From NCBI GenBank assembly GCA_947450365.1, contig CANFVE010000010.1, positions 1 to 64,000 on the forward strand: DNA of 64,000 nucleotides. The letters run 5' to 3'. Numbering within the stretch: position 1 is the stretch's first letter; each line of letters opens with the position of its first letter. Source of the DNA: Cytophagaceae bacterium. Lineage in GTDB: Bacteria > Bacteroidota > Bacteroidia > Cytophagales > Spirosomataceae. The translations under genes were made by a program, and so were the position numbers. Below are positions 60,087 through 64,000 of this stretch, in pieces. A model generated the notes under the pieces. That model worked only from the letters and a program-made list of their open reading frames with translations, was not told the origin of the DNA and did no database searches.

Positions 60087-61673
60087 ATGAAAATCAAAAA
60101 TATAATTTTAGGTATGTTAGGTTTCTCTTTGCTGACTTTAAGCAGTTGCGAAAAGACCTTTGATCAATTGGAAAAAGACTCCAATCGTGCCGTACAAGTT
60201 CCTGCGTCCTTAGTGTTGCAAACTGTAGAATACAATGTCTTGAATGATAATGGTCGCCCTTTCTCTGCGGAAGCTCGTTGGAACCAGTTCTATTGCTCTA
60301 ATTATAACTATTATGCAAATAATGAATATAACTTAGGACAAATGCCAAATCAATACACCACCTTGAAAAATGTAATCAAGATGGAAGAAGAGGCTAAAAA
60401 AGCAGGTTTAGCCGATGTGAATGGATATTCAGCTTTAGGTAAATTTTTCCGTGCGTATTTCTTTGATCAAATGTCAAAAAGGGTAGGTGATTTACCTATG
60501 ACAGAGTCGTTGAAAGGAATCGAAAATACGGCTCCAAAGTATGATTCACAAAAAGTAATTTATGTGCAAATCTTAAAATGGTTAGATGATGCCAATACAG
60601 ACTTGTCGACCTTGATTGCAAAGGGGGAAACAGTTTCTGGCGATTTTTATTTTTCAGGGGATTTGAAAAAATGGCAAAAAGTTGTGAACGCATATCGTTT
60701 GCGCGTGTTGATCACCTTATCAAAAAAAGATTCAGATACTGACTTGGCGGTGAAAACGAAATTTGCTGAAATGGTCAGCAATCCAACTAAATATCCAATT
60801 TTGGGTTCGAATGGAGAGTCATTGCAATTCGTTTGGAATTCATTTAACAAGTATCCTTCGAACCCAGATAATTTTGGTTTTGATGCAACACGTCAAAATA
60901 TGGCGTCTACCTACGTTGGATACTTAACTAAAATTCAAGACCCTCGTGTGATGGTTACATGTGAGCCAGCAGGTTCAGATTTGAAAGCAGGTAAATTGCC
61001 ATCAGACTATACGGCTTATCGTGGCGCAGGTTCAGGGGATGTTTTGGATGACATGTCTAAAAATGCAGGTTTGTCGAATGGCACTGGTTTTGCACCGGGT
61101 ATTTATTCATTCCAAAATCGTGCTCGGTACTATCAAAATTATACGGGTGAGAATACGTTTATCGTAGGCTATCCTGAATTATGTTTTAATATCGCAGAGG
61201 GTTATGCACGTGGATGGGCCACGGGGTCAGCTGAAGATTGGTATAAGAAAGGGATCAAGGCTTCTCATGCTTTCTATGGTATAGTGGATGGCGCGAATAC
61301 GATGACGTATTCGAAGACAGGATCTAAAGATGCGGCTGATTTGACGAAATATACGGTCAACTTTAATTTTGATACCTATTACGCACAGGCTTCTGTTCAA
61401 TTAGATGCTGCAAATGCAATTGAGAAAATTGTTTCTCAAAAATATGCAGCCTTCTTTATGAATTCAGGAATGGAGGCATATTTCAATTGGAGAAGAACGG
61501 GTTTTCCTGCATTCTCCACAGGCGCAGGAAATGGTAACTCAGGCCGTATAGCTCTTCGTTGGATTTATCCATCGACGGAAAGAACTGCTAATGCTACGAA
61601 TTACACAGCAGCCATAACGAATCAGTTTTCTGGTAAAGATGATATTAATGACCAGATTTGGTTGATTAAATAG
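60087..61673 (+). CDS. SusD/RagB family lipoprotein (SusD-like_2 type)
   Basis: The surface-exposed lid of the SusCD transporter, about 528 residues. The lipobox LTLSSCEK lies near residue 21 (cysteine). FDQLEKDSNRAVQVPASLVL, RAYFFDQMSKRVGDLPMTES, and WLDDANTDLSTLI are typical of the SusD-like_2 group with TPR helices. The C-terminal part has YFNWRRTGFPAF and GRIALRWIYPSTE, which fit the family. The ATG at 60087 is preferred (signal MKIKNIILGMLGF); the ATG at 60075 would add four residues. Ends with a terminator. Confidence 0.92.
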   Translation: MKIKNIILGMLGFSLLTLSSCEKTFDQLEKDSNRAVQVPASLVLQTVEYNVLNDNGRPFSAEARWNQFYCSNYNYYANNEYNLGQMPNQYTTLKNVIKMEEEAKKAGLADVNGYSALGKFFRAYFFDQMSKRVGDLPMTESLKGIENTAPKYDSQKVIYVQILKWLDDANTDLSTLIAKGETVSGDFYFSGDLKKWQKVVNAYRLRVLITLSKKDSDTDLAVKTKFAEMVSNPTKYPILGSNGESLQFVWNSFNKYPSNPDNFGFDATRQNMASTYVGYLTKIQDPRVMVTCEPAGSDLKAGKLPSDYTAYRGAGSGDVLDDMSKNAGLSNGTGFAPGIYSFQNRARYYQNYTGENTFIVGYPELCFNIAEGYARGWATGSAEDWYKKGIKASHAFYGIVDGANTMTYSKTGSKDAADLTKYTVNFNFDTYYAQASVQLDAANAIEKIVSQKYAAFFMNSGMEAYFNWRRTGFPAFSTGAGNGNSGRIALRWIYPSTERTANATNYTAAITNQFSGKDDINDQIWLIK

Positions 61674-61972
61674 ATTGTTTTCATAAAGTGAATGGTTTTC
61701 AAAAAGTGGCGGAATGTATGTTCTGCCACTTTTTTGTATTTTAATTGGTTTCGTTTTTTTTAGAGAATTTTAGTAGCAGATTAAGGATTAATAGTTGGCT
61801 TTAAATTTTACCTAGGAATTTCTCAAAATTTAAATAGAGTTTGAAAATGCTTCTTTTTTTGTCTCATTTTTCCTAATTATTACGCCATGATTACATAATT
61901 GTTAATTCGAAAAATGCGTATCAAAATATACCAATAGGTAGTTTATTTTTACTTACTAATTAAATAAACTAC
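61674..61972. other. AT-rich intergenic region before the glycan cluster
   Basis: A 299-nt region with no gene. After the susCD terminator it shows AT-rich sequence with no recognisable TAnnTTTG promoter or long palindrome. The glycan genes start at 61973. Confidence 0.6.
61701..61735 (+). terminator. Terminator of the susCD operon
   Basis: AAAAAGTGGC (61701-61710) pairs with GCCACTTTTT (61725-61734) with an inner GAA/TTC stem, followed by T. It lies 27 nt after the susD stop. Confidence 0.9.
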
Positions 61973-63004
61973 ATGGCGCGTAAGAATATTTTATTCTTAA
62001 CTGGATCGATTAATCAAACAACTCAAATGCATGCAATCGCTTCGCATTTAACTGCCCATAATTGTTTTTTTAGTCAGTTTTTTTCCGATGATTTTTTTAT
62101 TTCTAAAGCCATCGAATTAGGCATTTTGGATACCACTATCATGGGCAATCCTTTACGAAAAAAGGCTGAATTTTACATGGCTGAAAATCAATTGAACCTA
62201 GATTATAAAGCCTTAGAAAATTCATATGATTTAGTTGTTTTCTGTTCGGATATGTTGTTCCCCCAAAAATTTGTTAATGCCAAAACCGTGTGGGTTCAAG
62301 AAGGTATGATTGATCCTTACACAACATTAAGTTCAATCATTCAAAAATTAAAATTACCTAGGTATTGGAGTTTTGGCACCTCCTTAAATGGTACGTCCAA
62401 TTTATGTGATATTTATTGCGCCGCATCTGAGGGATATAAAAATTATATTACCTATCATGGAACAGATGCAAACAAAGTGGTCGTTTCAGGTATTCCTAAT
62501 TATGATAATTTAGTAACCTATGCAACGAATGATTTCCCATATCGTAATTATGTGATGGTGGCGACAACGGATATGCGGGAAACGTTTCGCTATGAAAATC
62601 GTCCATTATTCTTGAAAAAATGTGTGGAAATAGCGGATGGAAGAACATTACTTTTTAAACTTCATCCCAACGAAAAAATGAATCGTGCAATTCAAGAAAT
62701 TAAAGATCATTGTCCAGAAAACACGATGATTTTTACGGATGGTCCTACGAATGAAATGATTGCTAATTGTGATGAATTAATCACCCAATTTTCAACAGTA
62801 GTTTATACGGGAATCGCTCTTGGAAAAAAAGTACATTCTTATTTTGATTTAGAAGAATTGCATGAAAAACTTCCTATTCAAAATGGAGGTTCTTCGGCAA
62901 AATCGATAGCCAATTTGTGTGGGGCGTATTTAGATTTTGAAGGTCCTAAAAACGAGTTTTTATCTTTACTCCCTACTTTTTTTTCGGATAAAATACATGC
63001 ATAA
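61973..63004 (+). CDS. GT-B-like glycan biosynthesis protein (CDP-glycerol glycerophosphotransferase-like)
   Basis: A 343-residue protein of two Rossmann-type halves without signal peptide. TLLFKLHPNEKMNRAIQEIK and ITQFSTVVYTGIALGKKVHS are the pattern of the C-terminal half of capsule or teichoic-acid glycerophosphotransferases and UDP-GlcNAc 2-epimerase-like proteins. The N-terminal half (KNILFLTGSINQTTQMHAIA, LVVFCSDMLFPQKFVNAKTV) is more divergent. No catalytic residue can be assigned with confidence. Its stop overlaps the start of the cytidylyltransferase gene, so it is part of a surface-glycan operon. Confidence 0.65.
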   Translation: MARKNILFLTGSINQTTQMHAIASHLTAHNCFFSQFFSDDFFISKAIELGILDTTIMGNPLRKKAEFYMAENQLNLDYKALENSYDLVVFCSDMLFPQKFVNAKTVWVQEGMIDPYTTLSSIIQKLKLPRYWSFGTSLNGTSNLCDIYCAASEGYKNYITYHGTDANKVVVSGIPNYDNLVTYATNDFPYRNYVMVATTDMRETFRYENRPLFLKKCVEIADGRTLLFKLHPNEKMNRAIQEIKDHCPENTMIFTDGPTNEMIANCDELITQFSTVVYTGIALGKKVHSYFDLEELHEKLPIQNGGSSAKSIANLCGAYLDFEGPKNEFLSLLPTFFSDKIHA

Positions 63005-63797
63005 TATGATTCTTATTTTGGTGCAAGCCCGAATGACCTCTTCACGTTTTCCAGGAAAAGTATTAAAGGAGATTCAGGGGAAACCTATTATAATTCACCA
63101 ATTAGATCGAATTGCCCAAATAAAGACCAAGGTAAAACTCGTCGTGATAACTTCTGATCAAGAATCTGATGATCAATTAGTACAAATAGTGAAAGAAAAT
63201 GGCTATGATGTTTTTCGAGGATCGATGAATGATTTATTAGATCGGCATTACCAAGCGGCCCTTTTTTATAATGCGAGTGTTATTGTAAAAATCCCCTCGG
63301 ATTGTCCCTTAATTGATCCCCAAGTAATCGATCGGGTATTGACCTATTACAATGACCATCAAGACATATTCGATTTTGTAAGTAATCTACATCCAGCTTC
63401 ATATCCCGATGGAAATGATGTGGAAGTGATGTCGTTTTCTGCGCTAACAAATGCATGGAAACATGCAACCAAATCATTAGAGCGAGAGCATACTACACCT
63501 TATTTTTGGGAAAATCCAGCCAAATTTTCGATTGGAAATGTGCTTTGGGAAAGTGGTTTAAAATTGGATATGACCCATCGTTTTACACTTGATTATATGG
63601 AGGATTTTGAATTTATAAAACAGGTCTATGACCAATTATATCCAGCTAAAGAAAATTTTAGTTTGTTGGATATTTTGGATTTGTTGGATCAGGAACCCCA
63701 GCTCATGAGTTTAAATGAAATGTATGCCGGGGTGAACTGGTACCGCCATCATTTAGATGATTTAAAAACGATTGATTCAAGCCAAACTAAATTATAA
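62997..63797 (+). CDS. SpsF-type cytidylyltransferase
   Basis: A nucleotide-sugar-forming enzyme of the CMP-sugar synthetase family (SpsF/CMP-KDO synthetase-like), 266 residues. LVQARMTSSRFPGKVLKEIQ is the nucleotide-binding block, followed by GKPIIIHQLDRI, VKIPSDCPLIDPQVIDRVLT (metal/nucleotide) and LTNAWK, LEREHTTPYFWE, RFTLDYMEDFEFI near the end. The ATG at 63006 is an alternative start and would remove three residues. It overlaps the previous gene by 8 nt and is followed 1 nt later by a transketolase-like gene. The sugar is unknown, possibly a keto-sugar acid. Confidence 0.82.
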   Translation: MHNMILILVQARMTSSRFPGKVLKEIQGKPIIIHQLDRIAQIKTKVKLVVITSDQESDDQLVQIVKENGYDVFRGSMNDLLDRHYQAALFYNASVIVKIPSDCPLIDPQVIDRVLTYYNDHQDIFDFVSNLHPASYPDGNDVEVMSFSALTNAWKHATKSLEREHTTPYFWENPAKFSIGNVLWESGLKLDMTHRFTLDYMEDFEFIKQVYDQLYPAKENFSLLDILDLLDQEPQLMSLNEMYAGVNWYRHHLDDLKTIDSSQTKL

Positions 63798-63798
63798 T

Positions 63799-64000
63799 AT
63801 GGACGAAATAAAGTTAAAAGAGTTAGAAGATTTTGCCTTGCGCGTGCGTCAGCATATCATTCCGATGGCCACCCAGGGAGGATGCTTTTTAGGAGCCTCT
63901 CTTTCTGCCGTTGATTTATTGACCTATTTATATGTGAATCACATGCACATAGATCTACCCACTTTACAGGACCCCAATCGGGATTATTTATTTTTATCAA
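63799..64000 (+). CDS. Transketolase-like TPP enzyme, N-terminal subunit (3'-truncated by window edge)
   Basis: An open gene running off the window, 67 codons visible. MDEIKLKELEDFALRVRQHI is followed by IPMATQGGCFLGASLSAVDL and LTYLYVNHMHID, then DPNRDYLFLS. SLSAVDLLTYLYVNHMHID and DRDYLFLS fit the N-terminal TPP-binding half of split transketolases (SLSAADILTALYFHVL; DRDRFVLSKGH). The catalytic GHPGG stretch is replaced by CFLGA, so the first histidine of the TPP site is missing. Split, non-canonical transketolases occur in surface-glycan clusters. The C-terminal partner should follow beyond the window. Confidence 0.75.
   Translation, partial: MDEIKLKELEDFALRVRQHIIPMATQGGCFLGASLSAVDLLTYLYVNHMHIDLPTLQDPNRDYLFLS

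Overview
The window is a stretch of chromosome from a Bacteroidota bacterium, most likely class Cytophagia (Cytophagales). The basis is gene content: TonB-dependent receptors with carboxypeptidase-regulatory N-domains, a SusC/SusD pair, gldE next to ssb and mutY, PiT-rsmG, a septum-formation FtsB-like gene next to eno, and a 29-residue COX24/AURKAIP1-type basic protein beside rng. Many genes are preceded by the Bacteroidota -7 promoter element TAnnTTTG and lack clear Shine-Dalgarno sites. The genus cannot be fixed from the sequence alone. No tRNA, rRNA, IS element, CRISPR array or prophage was found.

Layout. 1-10.2 kb: the 3' part of rpsA, an exported Gfo/Idh oxidoreductase, a cupin isomerase, and a TetR-TolC-MFP-RND efflux operon. 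10.2-15.9 kb: exported gamma-glutamyltransferase, nagA, an aminotransferase, glycerate kinase and a small lipoprotein. 15.8-18.9 kb: a minus-strand histidine operon hisH-hisA-hisF-hisIE plus a small membrane protein. 18.9-27 kb: housekeeping genes (VTT membrane protein, Dabb protein, gpmI, NeuD-like acyltransferase, ftsB-like, eno, rhodanese-thioredoxin, aldo/keto reductase, LytTR regulator). 27-36.2 kb: exported sugar isomerase, two glycan-related genes, rsmG, a PiT phosphate transporter, TPR proteins, rng, the small basic ribosome-type protein and HU. 36.2-43 kb: mutY, ssb, gldE, a lipoprotein, a UvrD/PcrA helicase and a small secreted protein.

43.3-61.7 kb is the most interesting part. It holds three TonB-dependent outer-membrane receptors (one a SusC with its SusD), a beta-helix lipoprotein, a small lipoprotein and a single-haem c-type lipoprotein. 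Between the second and third receptors lies a compact aminophosphonate catabolism cluster: a DUF5690 MFS-like membrane protein, a PhnZ-type HD oxygenase, a PhnO-type N-acetyltransferase, a TIGR03364-type FAD oxidoreductase and a PhnX/TIGR03351-type HAD phosphonatase. The first two receptor genes share an unusual promoter layout: TTAAC(A/G) repeats in an 11-bp register, the last one exactly 20 nt upstream of the -7 box. This resembles Pho boxes of other phyla. I propose that this region is a phosphorus-starvation island linking outer-membrane capture, inner-membrane transport and C-P bond cleavage.

61.9-64 kb: the beginning of a glycan biosynthesis cluster with a GT-B-like protein, a SpsF-type cytidylyltransferase and the start of a split transketolase N-terminal subunit that lacks the usual GHPG motif. 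The window cuts this gene.
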